In this document: in pieces, positions 1 through 7,668 of the stretch
Numbering within the stretch: position 1 is the first letter of the stretch
Layout of the letters: the number at the start of each line of letters is the position of its first letter
NCBI GenBank assembly: GCA_024699235.1
Contig: JAILPY010000115.1
Span: 1-47,027 of the forward strand
DNA from: Treponema sp.
Lineage (GTDB): Bacteria; Spirochaetota; Spirochaetia; Treponematales; Treponemataceae
DNA: 47,027 bases
Reading direction: 5' to 3'
Position numbers and translations under genes: made by a program
The notes under the pieces: generated by a model
What the model saw: only the letters and a program-made list of their open reading frames with translations
The model's database searches: none
Told to the model about the DNA's origin: nothing

Positions 1-5
1 GCGGA

Positions 6-25
6 ATGTGTCAATATAGTTGTCG
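6..25 (+). repeat. left terminal inverted repeat of the IS
   Basis: Perfect 20-base match to the reverse complement of 1574-1593. The conserved end is TGTGTCAATATAGTTGTCG, and the outermost A/T pair may be fortuitous. Confidence 0.9.
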
Positions 26-43
26 CCCATAGGAGGGGCAACT

Positions 44-535
44 ATGAAATATACAAAGACATTTAGAGAATCGGTTTTAAGAAAAGTACTGCCACCTGAG
101 AACAGAAGCGTAAGTTCCGTTTCGAAAGAAATGGGTGTTGCAGTCGTAACAATCAATAGCTGGCTAGCGAAGCTGAAAAATGGTACACTGACGCTTGAAG
201 AAGACGGAGCGGCAGGCAGCAGAAACGCAAATGAAAAACTTAACCTGCTATTGGAGTACCAGAAAGTCACAGCCGAAAATGAAGGCGAATGGTTGAGGCA
301 AAATGGGCTCCACAGCGAACATCTGACATTATTCAAACAGGAGCTAAGCGAAATTGTGGCAAACAAATCAGACGAAAAAGACAAGAGAATCAAGGAACTG
401 GAGAAAAAGCTGAAAGAAGCAGAAAAGGAGATTCTCCGTAAAAATGATGCCCTTGCAGAAATGGCGGCCATTATGATGCTAAAAAAAAAGCTCGACTCGA
501 AATATCATGGAATTACGGACGAGGATGCAAAATAG
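44..535 (+). CDS. IS3-family transposase OrfA (helix-turn-helix and leucine zipper)
   Basis: OrfA binds the IS ends. The N-terminus carries a helix-turn-helix of the IS3/IS911 type, with SVSSVSKEMGVAVVTINSWL at about residues 23-42. The C-terminal third is a charged coiled coil (KDKRIKELEKKLKEAEKEI), the leucine-zipper segment IS3 proteins use to multimerise. Start 44 is chosen over an upstream in-frame ATG at 20 because AGGAGGGG at 31-38 is a strong ribosome site just before it. At 163 residues it is longer than the usual ~100. Its end overlaps the OrfB frame through the A9G run at 481-490. Confidence 0.85.
   Translation: MKYTKTFRESVLRKVLPPENRSVSSVSKEMGVAVVTINSWLAKLKNGTLTLEEDGAAGSRNANEKLNLLLEYQKVTAENEGEWLRQNGLHSEHLTLFKQELSEIVANKSDEKDKRIKELEKKLKEAEKEILRKNDALAEMAAIMMLKKKLDSKYHGITDEDAK
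484..490 (+). promoter_or_regulatory. programmed -1 ribosomal frameshift site (A AAA AAG)
   Basis: A run of nine A followed by G lies where OrfA and OrfB overlap. In the OrfA frame it reads A AAA AAG, the standard IS3 slippery heptamer. OrfB lies in the -1 frame and lacks its own start codon. I did not identify a convincing downstream stem-loop or pseudoknot. Confidence 0.8.
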
Positions 536-1557
536 CGGAAGAAGAAAAAAAGGAAATCCTCGATTTTTGTAATTTCTATACAAGTCTCGGAATCGTAAAA
601 CTTTCCGAGCTTGCAAAATTCATTCAGATTTCAGAACGCACAATTCAGAGGTGGAACAAAGACGGCACGAAAGACGGCAGAAAAGGAGCCAAAAAATCTA
701 TTCCGCGGAAACTTACGGAAGAAGAACGTGAAGAAATCTATGCAACATGCTGCTCACAAAGGTTCAAGGACTCAAATCCGCATGAAATCTACCATATTTT
801 ACTTGATGAAGGCAAATATTTAGCCAGCGAAAGCTCATTCTACAGAATTCTACGTGAAAAGAATGCAATAACCCACAGAACTGACACAAAAGAAGGAATC
901 TCAAAGACAAAACCAGAGGAACGAATCGCAACAGCACCGAATCAGGTATGGATGTGGGATATTACCTGGTTAAAAACTCCCATAACCGGAATCTGGTATT
1001 ACGCATATGTAATCATCGACCTTTACGACCGGAGTGTAATCAGCTGGGCCGTTCACGAAAATGAAGGTGACGAGCATTCTGCCCGGCTTTTCAGGGATGC
1101 CTGCAGGAAACAAGGATGCTCACCTCAATTTGTACATTCCGACAACGGGAATCCGATGAAAGGCGTGACTCTCGTCGGCCTTTTTTATCATCTTGGAATC
1201 GTACCGAGCTATTCACGGCCGAGAGTAAGCGACGACAATCCGTTTATCGAATCATTTTTCAAAACACTCAAATATAAAGCCGGCTACCCGAAATATTTCG
1301 ACTCAATTGACCATGCCCGCTCCTGGCTGGCAGATTTTATCGACTGGTACAACCACCACCACTGGCATTCAGGGATGCAATACATTACACCGATGCAGAA
1401 ACGAAAAGGTATGCATTACCATATTTTTGAAGCAAGAAACAGAACTCTTATTACCGCAAAAGAAAAATTCCCAAGCCGATGGGGCAAACGAACTACCAGA
1501 AAATTCAATGTCAAAGAACAGGAAATCTTGAATCCGAGGATCAAGAAATCAGCATGA
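490..1557 (+). CDS. IS3-family transposase OrfB (DDE integrase domain), made by -1 frameshift
   Basis: This frame is open without a stop from the A9G run to 1557 but has no ATG before 952, which is already inside the catalytic domain. Expression should therefore need a -1 slip at A-AAA-AAG (484-490), giving an OrfAB fusion of about 504 residues. An N-terminal helix-turn-helix (KLSELAKFIQISERTIQRW) precedes the rve/DDE core. The first D is in WDITW, the second in HSDNG and the E in NPFIESFF, with 35 residues between the second D and the E, the DD(35)E spacing of IS3 elements. Annotation from the ATG at 952 would miss about 154 residues. Confidence 0.85.
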   Translation, partial: ARLEISWNYGRGCKIAEEEKKEILDFCNFYTSLGIVKLSELAKFIQISERTIQRWNKDGTKDGRKGAKKSIPRKLTEEEREEIYATCCSQRFKDSNPHEIYHILLDEGKYLASESSFYRILREKNAITHRTDTKEGISKTKPEERIATAPNQVWMWDITWLKTPITGIWYYAYVIIDLYDRSVISWAVHENEGDEHSARLFRDACRKQGCSPQFVHSDNGNPMKGVTLVGLFYHLGIVPSYSRPRVSDDNPFIESFFKTLKYKAGYPKYFDSIDHARSWLADFIDWYNHHHWHSGMQYITPMQKRKGMHYHIFEARNRTLITAKEKFPSRWGKRTTRKFNVKEQEILNPRIKKSA

Positions 1558-1573
1558 TTTTTCAAAAATCACC

Positions 1574-1593
1574 CGACAACTATATTGACACAT
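1574..1593 (-). repeat. right terminal inverted repeat of the IS
   Basis: Perfect inverted copy of 6-25. It begins 16 bases after the OrfB stop codon at 1555-1557, as expected for a compact IS3 element. Confidence 0.9.
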
Positions 1594-1689
1594 AGGGTTT
1601 CTGCACCTGCTGAAGAAATGGTAAGCGATAATGGAGAAATGCTAGCTGTCCTGATACATAACGGGCTGTTTGGAATAAGATGGTATTAG
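1594..1689 (+). pseudogene. 3' remnant of a membrane-protein gene cut by the IS; paralogue of the gene at 44993-45763
   Basis: Starting at the IS edge, the frame ending in the TAG at 1687-1689 translates to a peptide finishing VLIHNGLFGIRWY. The intact gene at 44993-45763 has GLSIHDGCLGIRWY near its end, so 8 of the last 11 residues agree. With one gap the upstream part also aligns (RVSAPAEEMVSDNGE against QVSKSFYNKVKKGD). The remnant stops right after WY, while the paralogue continues for 12 residues. The rest of the gene would lie left of the IS, outside the window, if it still exists. Confidence 0.7.
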
Positions 1690-1959
1690 AGCATAATTTA
1701 TCAAGCCTAGGAGTTGCAAAACGATTCGATGCATTCAAAAGCAAGGATTTGACAGTGTTCTAAATTCTTAATAGAAAATCTGTAAAGTCATTCACGCTTT
1801 ATCAATGAATGGAAGCTTTCCAGGCAGGCAATATCCCATGGATAATGTTTCTTTGAATGGCTTGCTGTTCTTTTTTATTCTGGCATTGCAACAGGGCTTG
1901 CCGCAGATGTCTGGGCTGTAGATTAGTGATTTGTGTAAATAGCGTAAGATTGCAACCTG

Positions 1960-2040
1960 TGCTATAATATCCGCATGGAAGAAAGATTTTTGCCAATCAG
2001 CTATTCAGAGGTTTGCCGTGAGTGGAAAAGCGAAGCATGA
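1960..2040 (+). pseudogene. promoter plus short truncated ORF (21 codons) in a decayed intergenic zone
   Basis: TGCTATAAT at 1960-1968 is a good extended -10 element, and an ATG follows six bases after it at 1975. The frame runs MEERFLPISYSEVCREWKSEA and stops at 2038-2040. The arrangement is the same leaderless layout seen for several intact genes here, so this is probably the 5' end of a gene that has lost its body. I recognise no family. The rest of 1690-1959 and 2041-2110 holds no convincing ORF; a 27-codon frame at 1680-1763 has no ribosome site. Confidence 0.3.
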
Positions 2041-2110
2041 CGTTTGCTAGTGTTCTCAAGTGACGGCAAGGGAAGCCTAGGCTTGAAGACCGCATGATTT
2101 TTTCCATTTT

Positions 2111-2139
2111 TTGAACTTTTTGTAAATTTTCTATTATAT
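2111..2139 (+). promoter_or_regulatory. sigma-70-type promoter for the 73-residue gene
   Basis: TTGAAC at 2111-2116 and TTATAT at 2134-2139 are 17 bases apart. An AAGGAG ribosome site at 2148-2153 and ATG at 2161 follow. Confidence 0.5.
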
Positions 2140-2160
2140 CATTAGAAAAGGAGTAACAAT

Positions 2161-2382
2161 ATGAACAAAGAATTTGAAGAACTCAGAAAGAAGAGAATCG
2201 GGGACGTAGAACTTTTAGATGACGGAACGGGATTGGACGTTGGACCGTATGAAATCGACTCTCCCTATACCGATGTCATCAGGGTGTACGGCGGCGTTCT
2301 GTACAGGACAATGACTAAAGACAAAAAGTCTGTGCACACTGTGTTTGTGCCATTTGACCAAAACAAAGCAGAAGAAAAATAA
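2161..2382 (+). CDS. small protein of unknown function (73 residues)
   Basis: I do not recognise a family. The protein is soluble and acidic, with a charged N-terminus (MNKEFEELRKKRIGDVELL) and a short central segment suggestive of beta strands (VIRVYGGVLYRTM). It has no signal peptide and no cysteines. The case for a real gene is its control region: a plausible promoter, AAGGAG at 2148-2153 with seven-base spacing to the ATG, and compact length. It stands alone between the decayed zone and the next pair of genes. Confidence 0.55.
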   Translation: MNKEFEELRKKRIGDVELLDDGTGLDVGPYEIDSPYTDVIRVYGGVLYRTMTKDKKSVHTVFVPFDQNKAEEK

Positions 2383-2421
2383 CCTGGCTGACTTTAGGTG
2401 CAAAGTAGAACTATAACATGA

Positions 2422-2766
2422 GTGCAGGTTATGGTTATTTTAGAATTGAATTCTGCACAGGCTTACGGCTTTCGTCCGTGCAAGCTGCGCATTAATGCTG
2501 CGGGTGTGCGGTGTGATTTATGGGCTTGTAGCAGCAGATTATTATATATCGTTTTGAAAAATAAACTAGTTTTTCTTGTGTTTATTCTATCAGGATTTTC
2601 ATGCCGTAGCCTTGGATATATAGCCGGCGGAATGCTTGAAAAAGCTTTTGAGAAAATGACAGAAGTAGTTCCCGACAAAAGCATTGCTGTCTGTGAAAGG
2701 GGAAAGGCTGATATAAATGTCCAAAGTGAAAAAATAAAGGAACTGAAGAGGATGGAATTCCAATGA
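2422..2766 (+). CDS. possible small lipoprotein; real start uncertain
   Basis: The stop codon overlaps the start of the HD gene as ATGA at 2763-2766, which suggests translational coupling and supports the 3' part being coding. That part has a hydrophobic stretch with a lipobox-like end (LVFLVFILSGFSC) followed by GYIAGGMLEKAFEKM. If this is a lipoprotein signal, translation may begin at the TTG at 2554, giving about 70 residues, rather than at the GTG at 2422, whose encoded N-terminus looks random. No clear ribosome site precedes either start. No family recognised. Confidence 0.35.
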   Translation: MQVMVILELNSAQAYGFRPCKLRINAAGVRCDLWACSSRLLYIVLKNKLVFLVFILSGFSCRSLGYIAGGMLEKAFEKMTEVVPDKSIAVCERGKADINVQSEKIKELKRMEFQ

Positions 2767-3260
2767 ATTCATCAGAAAAACGAAAATTAATTCTTAACTG
2801 TATCCATGACTGCGAGAAAAACGGCAGGTTCTTGCAAGAAAAAATGTTTCTTCAGCATGGAAAAGTTTCAGTATATAGGCACAGCATTAATGTAGCTCTT
2901 CTTTGTCTTGATATAACAAACAGATTTAATTTTAGAATAGACTGTAAAAGCCTTGTTCGCGGAGCGTTATTGCATGACTATTTTTTATATGACTGGCATA
3001 CGCATAAAAGTTTTTTTTGCAGCCATGGCTTTACGCATCCGTTTATTGCTTTAAAGAATGCTGAAGAAGATTTTGTACTTACTCAGTGTGAAAAAGATAT
3101 TATCGTTCATCATATGTTTCCGTTAGTTCCGTTTCCACCACTTTCTCTAGAGGGGTGGGTTGTTTGTGCAGCAGATAAAATATGTGCTGTGTCTGAAACT
3201 GTGCATGCAATGAAGCTGTCTTTGAAAAATTTGTTTGCGCAGCAAAAAGAAGAAAAATAA
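2763..3260 (+). CDS. HD-domain phosphohydrolase
   Basis: A 165-residue single-domain protein of the HD superfamily, cytosolic metal-dependent phosphohydrolases. The conserved pattern is visible: H in YRHSINVALLCLDI, the HD doublet in RGALLHDYFLYDWH, a histidine pair in DIIVHHMF and a final D in CAADKICAV. It ends in a basic tail. AGAGGA about nine bases before the ATG is the ribosome site, inside the end of the preceding ORF. The substrate cannot be told from sequence. It resembles stand-alone HD proteins found in Clostridia and spirochaetes. Confidence 0.75.
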   Translation: MNSSEKRKLILNCIHDCEKNGRFLQEKMFLQHGKVSVYRHSINVALLCLDITNRFNFRIDCKSLVRGALLHDYFLYDWHTHKSFFCSHGFTHPFIALKNAEEDFVLTQCEKDIIVHHMFPLVPFPPLSLEGWVVCAADKICAVSETVHAMKLSLKNLFAQQKEEK

Positions 3261-3355
3261 GTAATTTTTAGAATAATTTTCTAGAATCACTTTTGGCACT
3301 GAATAACAGAAGTCAAGATAGGCAAGTTGTGGGTGTGTCATTTTGCTAGGACTGA

Positions 3356-3454
3356 CGCAATGTCTTTAATCGCGATTTTGCAAAAAATAATTTGTATGGG
3401 ATGCTTTATGCAGGTAAGCATTCAAAAGATAAGTTAGAAGTATTAAAAAAGTAA
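3356..3454 (+). pseudogene. possible 3' gene remnant (32 codons without a start)
   Basis: The 303-base gap 3261-3563 holds one frame that reads like coding sequence up to TAA 3452-3454: NLYGMLYAGKHSKDKLEVLKK, preceded by RNVFNRDFAK and a TGA. It has no start codon and no ribosome site. It may be a leftover C-terminus, or chance. The rest of the gap holds only the promoter below. Confidence 0.2.
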
Positions 3455-3490
3455 GGAATTGTCAGACTTCTTTTTTAAACTATTTAAAAC

Positions 3491-3519
3491 TTTACAACGC
3501 ACTTTTCCCGTGATAGAAT
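3491..3519 (+). promoter_or_regulatory. promoter of the carboxylate-transport genes
   Basis: TTTACA at 3491-3496 and TAGAAT at 3514-3519 are 17 bases apart, with a TGn extension before the -10. The leader carries AAGGAG before the ATG at 3564. Confidence 0.6.
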
Positions 3520-3563
3520 TTTCAACATAAAATATAAATATTTGTGTAAGGAGAAAATCGTCT

Positions 3564-4940
3564 ATGGAAAAGAAAAAAACGTACATGCTGTTCAACATGC
3601 CTTGGTACTATTTTGCGGTATTTGGTGCTTTGGTTCTGCTTGCAACGTACTTTGGAGTTCTGCCGGAAGGCATGGCAGGATGCTTTGCCTTTATGATTGT
3701 TGTTGGTACAATTCTCTTTGAAATAGGCGAACATGCACCAATTATCCGTTCATATCTTGGCGGAGGTGCAATTGTAGTCCTGTTTGGCGTAGCCCTTCTT
3801 AATTACTTTAACCTTCTTCCAGCTGCAACAAAGCTTGCTGACGGTACGACTCAGTACAATATGTTTGCCCATTTGGACCTGGTTGGCAATATACGTAAAT
3901 TTTTCCGTCCTACAGGTGCATTCCTTGATTTTTATATTGCAGCTCTTATTACCGGTTCTATTCTTGGCATGAACCGCAAGCTTCTCATAAAGGCTGCTGC
4001 TAGGTATTTTCCTGCGATTCTTGGTGCTGTCATAGTTTCTTTTGGCCTTACAACTCTTGTAGGAACTCTTATGGGATTTGGTACTGTAAAGTCTCTGCTT
4101 TTGATCGCCCTTCCTATTATGGGCGGAGGCATGGGAGCTGGTGCTGTCCCTCTTTCAAAGATTTTTGAAAGTGCAGGAACAATGACTGCTTCTGAGGCTA
4201 TTTCTATAATGACGCCTGCTGTTGCTATTGGAAATGCCATTTCTATTGTTATTGCCGGTATTTTGAGTAAAGTCCTGAAGGGTAATATGAATGGAAAGGG
4301 ACAGCTGATGCAGGCTGGAGTTACAGATCCTTCAGAACTTGCAATAAGTCCTGAAATGCAGAAGAAACGTGATGCTGTAAATGTTGGCAAGATGGGTGTA
4401 GGCCTTCTTGTTTCCTGTTCATTCTTTGCTTTTGGATACATTGTAGCAAAATGCTGGAATATGCTTGTTCCTGCAGTTAGCATTCATGCCTATGCATGGA
4501 TGATTATTACAGTAGCTATATGTAAGATCTTTAACCTTCTTCCTGAAGACATTGAGATTGCATGTTACCAGTGGTTCCAGTTTATCATGAAGAATCTGAC
4601 TACTACTCTTCTGTTTGGCATTGGCTTGTGTTACCTTGATTTGAATACTGTCATAAAGAGCTTTAGCGTAACGTACCTGGTTCTTTGTCTTGTTGCATGT
4701 GGAGGTGCTTTTGTCGGTGCAGCATTTATAGGTCATCTTGTAGGATTCTATCCTCTTGAAGCTGGCATTACGGCAGGCCTGTGTATGGCAAATATGGGTG
4801 GAACTGGAGATGTTGCTGTTCTTTCTGCTGCAGACCGCATGGAGCTTATGCCTTTTGCACAGATTTCTTCTCGACTAGGAGGTGCTATAATTCTTGTCAT
4901 AGGATCTCTGATGCTTTCTGTAATGGGGGCTCTGCTTTAA
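3564..4940 (+). CDS. 2-hydroxycarboxylate transporter family symporter (citrate/malate type)
   Basis: An inner-membrane cation:carboxylate symporter of the 2HCT family (CitS/CimH/MaeN/CitP), 458 residues, the usual length. The protein is strongly hydrophobic with about 11 membrane segments and shows the two internally related halves. The first half contains the re-entrant loop motif PIMGGGMGAGAVPLS near residue 190; the second contains MANMGGTGDVAVLS near residue 410. Both glycine-rich GGxG loops are diagnostic for the family and sit at the substrate path. Substrate is probably citrate or malate, with Na+ or H+ coupling undecided. An AEC permease follows three bases later, so the two should be co-transcribed. 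Confidence 0.85.
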   Translation: MEKKKTYMLFNMPWYYFAVFGALVLLATYFGVLPEGMAGCFAFMIVVGTILFEIGEHAPIIRSYLGGGAIVVLFGVALLNYFNLLPAATKLADGTTQYNMFAHLDLVGNIRKFFRPTGAFLDFYIAALITGSILGMNRKLLIKAAARYFPAILGAVIVSFGLTTLVGTLMGFGTVKSLLLIALPIMGGGMGAGAVPLSKIFESAGTMTASEAISIMTPAVAIGNAISIVIAGILSKVLKGNMNGKGQLMQAGVTDPSELAISPEMQKKRDAVNVGKMGVGLLVSCSFFAFGYIVAKCWNMLVPAVSIHAYAWMIITVAICKIFNLLPEDIEIACYQWFQFIMKNLTTTLLFGIGLCYLDLNTVIKSFSVTYLVLCLVACGGAFVGAAFIGHLVGFYPLEAGITAGLCMANMGGTGDVAVLSAADRMELMPFAQISSRLGGAIILVIGSLMLSVMGALL

Positions 4941-4943
4941 ATT

Positions 4944-5882
4944 ATGGAAAGCTTTTGGATTGCCTTTTATGCAGTTATTCCTTTCCTTCTTTACATGTCA
5001 TTCGGTGCATTTGTACGGAAGGTAGGCTGGGCAGAAGAATCGTTTTTGAATAAACTGAATACTCTTGTTTTTAAAGCGTTTTTTCCTTTGCTGATGTTTA
5101 AGAACATTTACTGGATGGATGCTGCTTTTGAAGTAAACGTTCCGTTTGTATTGTTTGCTGTCATAAGCGTTCTTGCTGTTATTGTTCTTCTGATGCTGAT
5201 TGTTCCTCTTGTCATAAAAGGTAATCCGCAGAGAGGTGTCATAGTGCAGGCCATTTACAGAAGTAATCTTGCACTGTTTGCCATACCTCTGGCAGAAAAT
5301 ATTTACGGCAGTGGAAGCAGCCTGCTGGCTACTATGCTGGTTGCTTTCATTATCCCGATTTATAATGTATGTGCGGTTATTGTGCTGGAATATTTCAGCG
5401 GCGCGTCTTCAAACAAGCTGAATCTGATAAAGAAAATATGTACAAATCCGCTTATTCTTGGCATTGTAGCAGGTGCCGTATTTTATTTTCTGCACGTTCC
5501 GATTCCTTCGTTTATTGCAAAGCCTTTTAAAGTGTGTGCAGACATGGCAACTCCTTTGGCATTGTTTGCCCTTGGAGGAACTCTCAGGTTCACGGCTGTA
5601 AAGGGAAATGCACGCATTTTATTCTGTACGCTGATTGTAAAAATGGTTTTACTGCCGCTTATTGTATTTGCAATTTCTATGCTGTTTCCTTTTTCGCCGG
5701 TGGAAAGGTTTATGCTTCTTATAGTATTTGCAACCCCGACGGCTGTAAGTTCTTACCCTATGGCACAGAACATGGGTGGTGACGGACCTCTTGCAGGACA
5801 GTTAGTTGTATTTACTACGACTCTTTCTATTTTTACGCTCTTCCTGTTTATTTTTGTACTTAGGTTCTTGGGATTGATTTGA
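4944..5882 (+). CDS. AEC-family transporter (auxin efflux carrier/malate permease type)
   Basis: A 312-residue integral membrane protein with about ten hydrophobic segments in the five-plus-five arrangement of the AEC family. Typical features are GAFVRKVGW with a following NTLVFKAFFPLLMF in the first half, and PLALFALGGTLRF and FATPTAVSSYPMAQNMGGD in the second. Bacterial members carry malate, malonate or other organic acids. It begins three bases after the 2HCT gene and has no strong ribosome site of its own, consistent with coupling. A joint role in organic-acid uptake or exchange is inferred from this pairing. Confidence 0.8.
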   Translation: MESFWIAFYAVIPFLLYMSFGAFVRKVGWAEESFLNKLNTLVFKAFFPLLMFKNIYWMDAAFEVNVPFVLFAVISVLAVIVLLMLIVPLVIKGNPQRGVIVQAIYRSNLALFAIPLAENIYGSGSSLLATMLVAFIIPIYNVCAVIVLEYFSGASSNKLNLIKKICTNPLILGIVAGAVFYFLHVPIPSFIAKPFKVCADMATPLALFALGGTLRFTAVKGNARILFCTLIVKMVLLPLIVFAISMLFPFSPVERFMLLIVFATPTAVSSYPMAQNMGGDGPLAGQLVVFTTTLSIFTLFLFIFVLRFLGLI

Positions 5883-5905
5883 CTTTTTAACTGGATTTTT
5901 TCGTC

Positions 5906-5934
5906 TTGCATATATCCTTAAAACATTGTAGTAT
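5906..5934 (+). promoter_or_regulatory. promoter of ilvB
   Basis: TTGCAT at 5906-5911 and TAGTAT at 5929-5934 are 17 bases apart. No leader peptide, T-box or attenuator is evident in the short 5' leader. Confidence 0.6.
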
Positions 5935-5973
5935 TGTTAAAATTATTGACTTTGTATATAGAAGGAAATTGCA

Positions 5974-7668
5974 ATGAAAATATCCGGTTCACGTGTTGTT
6001 GTTGAGTGTCTTGTAGAGCAGGGTGTGGATACCATTTTCGGTTATCCTGGCGGAGCTATTCTTAATGTCTATGACGAACTTTATAAGAATTCAGACCGTA
6101 TCACTCATATTCTTACTGCCCATGAACAAGGTGCTTCCCATGCTGCAGACGGATATGCACGCTCAACTGGAAAAGTTGGCGTTGTGTTTGCAACTAGCGG
6201 TCCTGGTGCAACTAACCTTGTTACAGGTATCGCTACAGCCTATATGGATTCAAGTCCTATAGTTGCCATTACATGTAATGTTCCGACTTCACTCATCGGA
6301 CGCGATTCATTCCAGGAAATTGACATTACTGGCGTTACGATGCCGATTACAAAGCACAATTTTATGGTTCATGATGTAAAAGATCTTGCAGATACGATAA
6401 GAAAGGCTTTCTTTATTGCAAAAAGCGGCCGTCCAGGGCCTGTCCTTATTGATATTCCTAAAGAAGTTACTGCTGCAGAAGTTGAATTTGAGCCTAAGCC
6501 TGTTGCTGAAGAATCACGAGAGGAATTTAATAAGTTTACAGATGAAGAACTTAAGGCTGCTGCTGATATTATTAACAGTTCTGAGCGTCCTGTAATTTAT
6601 GCTGGCGGCGGCATTAATATGAGCGACGCAAGCAAGGAACTTTTGGAATTTGCAGAAAAAGCTGATATTCCTGTTTCAGAAAGCCTTATGGCTCGCGACG
6701 CTTTCCCTGCAAGTCATCCTTTGTGTACATGGATGGTTGGTATGCATGGAACAAAGGCCAGTAACATGGCAATAACGGAAAGTGATCTTGTCATTGCTCT
6801 TGGTTCCCGTTTTAGTGACCGTGTAATATCTGATTCTTCACGTTTTGCTGCTAACAGTAAAGTATTTCATATTGACATTGATCCTGCTGAAATTAATAAG
6901 AATATTCCTACTGCAGGTTCTCTTGTAGGTGATGTAAAATCTATACTTCAGAAGCTTTTGCCTTTGATTGAAAATAAAAAGCGTACTGACTGGGTGAATA
7001 AGATTCAGGAGTGGAAAAAAGAATATCCTGAATGTTATGATGTAAATCCAAAAGATTCCATAAACCCTAAGTTCATCTGTGAATGCATTCATAAGGTTGC
7101 AGGCGATGATGCCTTTATTACTACAGAAGTAGGACAGCATCAGATGTGGGTGGCTCAGTTCTATCCGTTTGCAAAGCCTCGTACATTCATTACATCCGGA
7201 GGTCTTGGTACTATGGGCTTCGGAACTGGGGCTGCAATGGGAATACAGTTTGCACATCCTAAGGCTCATGTAGTGCATATTGCTGGTGACGGTTCTTTCC
7301 GCATGAACTGTAATGAACTTGCTACAATCCAGCATTATAACCTTCCAATTATCATTGTTGTAGTTAATAACGGTACGCTCGGTAATGTCCGCATGTGGCA
7401 GAAACTGTTCTACGGAAAGCGTTACAGCCAGACTACTCTTGATTTTGGTCCTGACTGGGTAAAACTTGCTCAGGCTTATGGCATAGACGGTTACAGGGCT
7501 TGCAATTCTGATGAGTTTTCAAAGGTTTTTGAAGCTGCGTTTAAGAGCGGAAAGCCAGCCGTAATTGATGCTAAAGTTGACATTGATGAGATGGTTTTGC
7601 CTATGGTACCAGGTGGAAAGCCTATTTATAATCAGATAATGAGTGTAAGCAAGGAAATTCAAAGTTAG
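5974..7668 (+). CDS. ilvB: acetolactate synthase, catalytic (large) subunit
   Basis: A thiamine-diphosphate enzyme joining two pyruvates into 2-acetolactate, or pyruvate plus 2-oxobutyrate, for branched-chain amino acids. At 564 residues it has the normal three-domain length. The N-terminal PYR domain has FGYPGGAIL and the catalytic glutamate in AHEQGA. The C-terminal PP domain has the diphosphate/Mg motif GDGSFRMNCNELAT running to VVVNNGTLGNVRMWQ. GAAGGA eight bases before the ATG is the ribosome site. No regulatory subunit gene (ilvN) or decarboxylase gene (budA) is adjacent. It may serve biosynthesis with an ilvN elsewhere or work alone; the carboxylate transporters upstream leave a fermentative role open. 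Confidence 0.9.
   Translation: MKISGSRVVVECLVEQGVDTIFGYPGGAILNVYDELYKNSDRITHILTAHEQGASHAADGYARSTGKVGVVFATSGPGATNLVTGIATAYMDSSPIVAITCNVPTSLIGRDSFQEIDITGVTMPITKHNFMVHDVKDLADTIRKAFFIAKSGRPGPVLIDIPKEVTAAEVEFEPKPVAEESREEFNKFTDEELKAAADIINSSERPVIYAGGGINMSDASKELLEFAEKADIPVSESLMARDAFPASHPLCTWMVGMHGTKASNMAITESDLVIALGSRFSDRVISDSSRFAANSKVFHIDIDPAEINKNIPTAGSLVGDVKSILQKLLPLIENKKRTDWVNKIQEWKKEYPECYDVNPKDSINPKFICECIHKVAGDDAFITTEVGQHQMWVAQFYPFAKPRTFITSGGLGTMGFGTGAAMGIQFAHPKAHVVHIAGDGSFRMNCNELATIQHYNLPIIIVVVNNGTLGNVRMWQKLFYGKRYSQTTLDFGPDWVKLAQAYGIDGYRACNSDEFSKVFEAAFKSGKPAVIDAKVDIDEMVLPMVPGGKPIYNQIMSVSKEIQS

Larger units (their letters stand above)
6..1593 (+). mobile_element. complete IS3-family insertion sequence
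   Basis: The element is bounded by 20-base perfect inverted repeats: 6-25 reads ATGTGTCAATATAGTTGTCG and 1574-1593 is its exact reverse complement. Inside are two overlapping transposase frames in the OrfA/OrfB order of IS3 elements, joined by an A9G slippery run. Both frames are open and the DDE residues are present, so the copy looks functional. No target-site duplication can be seen: only five flanking bases exist on the left (GCGGA), and they do not match AGGG on the right. The element sits directly against the truncated 3' end of a host gene. IS3 assignment is confident; the subgroup is not determined. Confidence 0.9.

Noticed and set aside
1-1600. Target-site duplication of the IS
   Set aside because: Only five left-flanking bases are available and none of the 3-5 base windows match the right flank.
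1802-1996. 64-codon minus-strand ORF in the decayed zone
   Set aside because: No promoter, ribosome site or recognisable motif; composition looks random.
1975-2040. Start of a YgiQ-type radical SAM gene
   Set aside because: The opening FLPIS is similar, but the expected GDAYVDHPSFG block does not follow in any frame.
3932-4483. 183-codon ORF on the minus strand inside the 2HCT gene
   Set aside because: Antisense shadow of a strongly conserved transporter; no ribosome site or recognisable domain.
5883-5973. Attenuator or T-box riboswitch before ilvB
   Set aside because: The leader is under 50 bases past the predicted promoter, with no peptide of branched-chain codons and no terminator hairpin.
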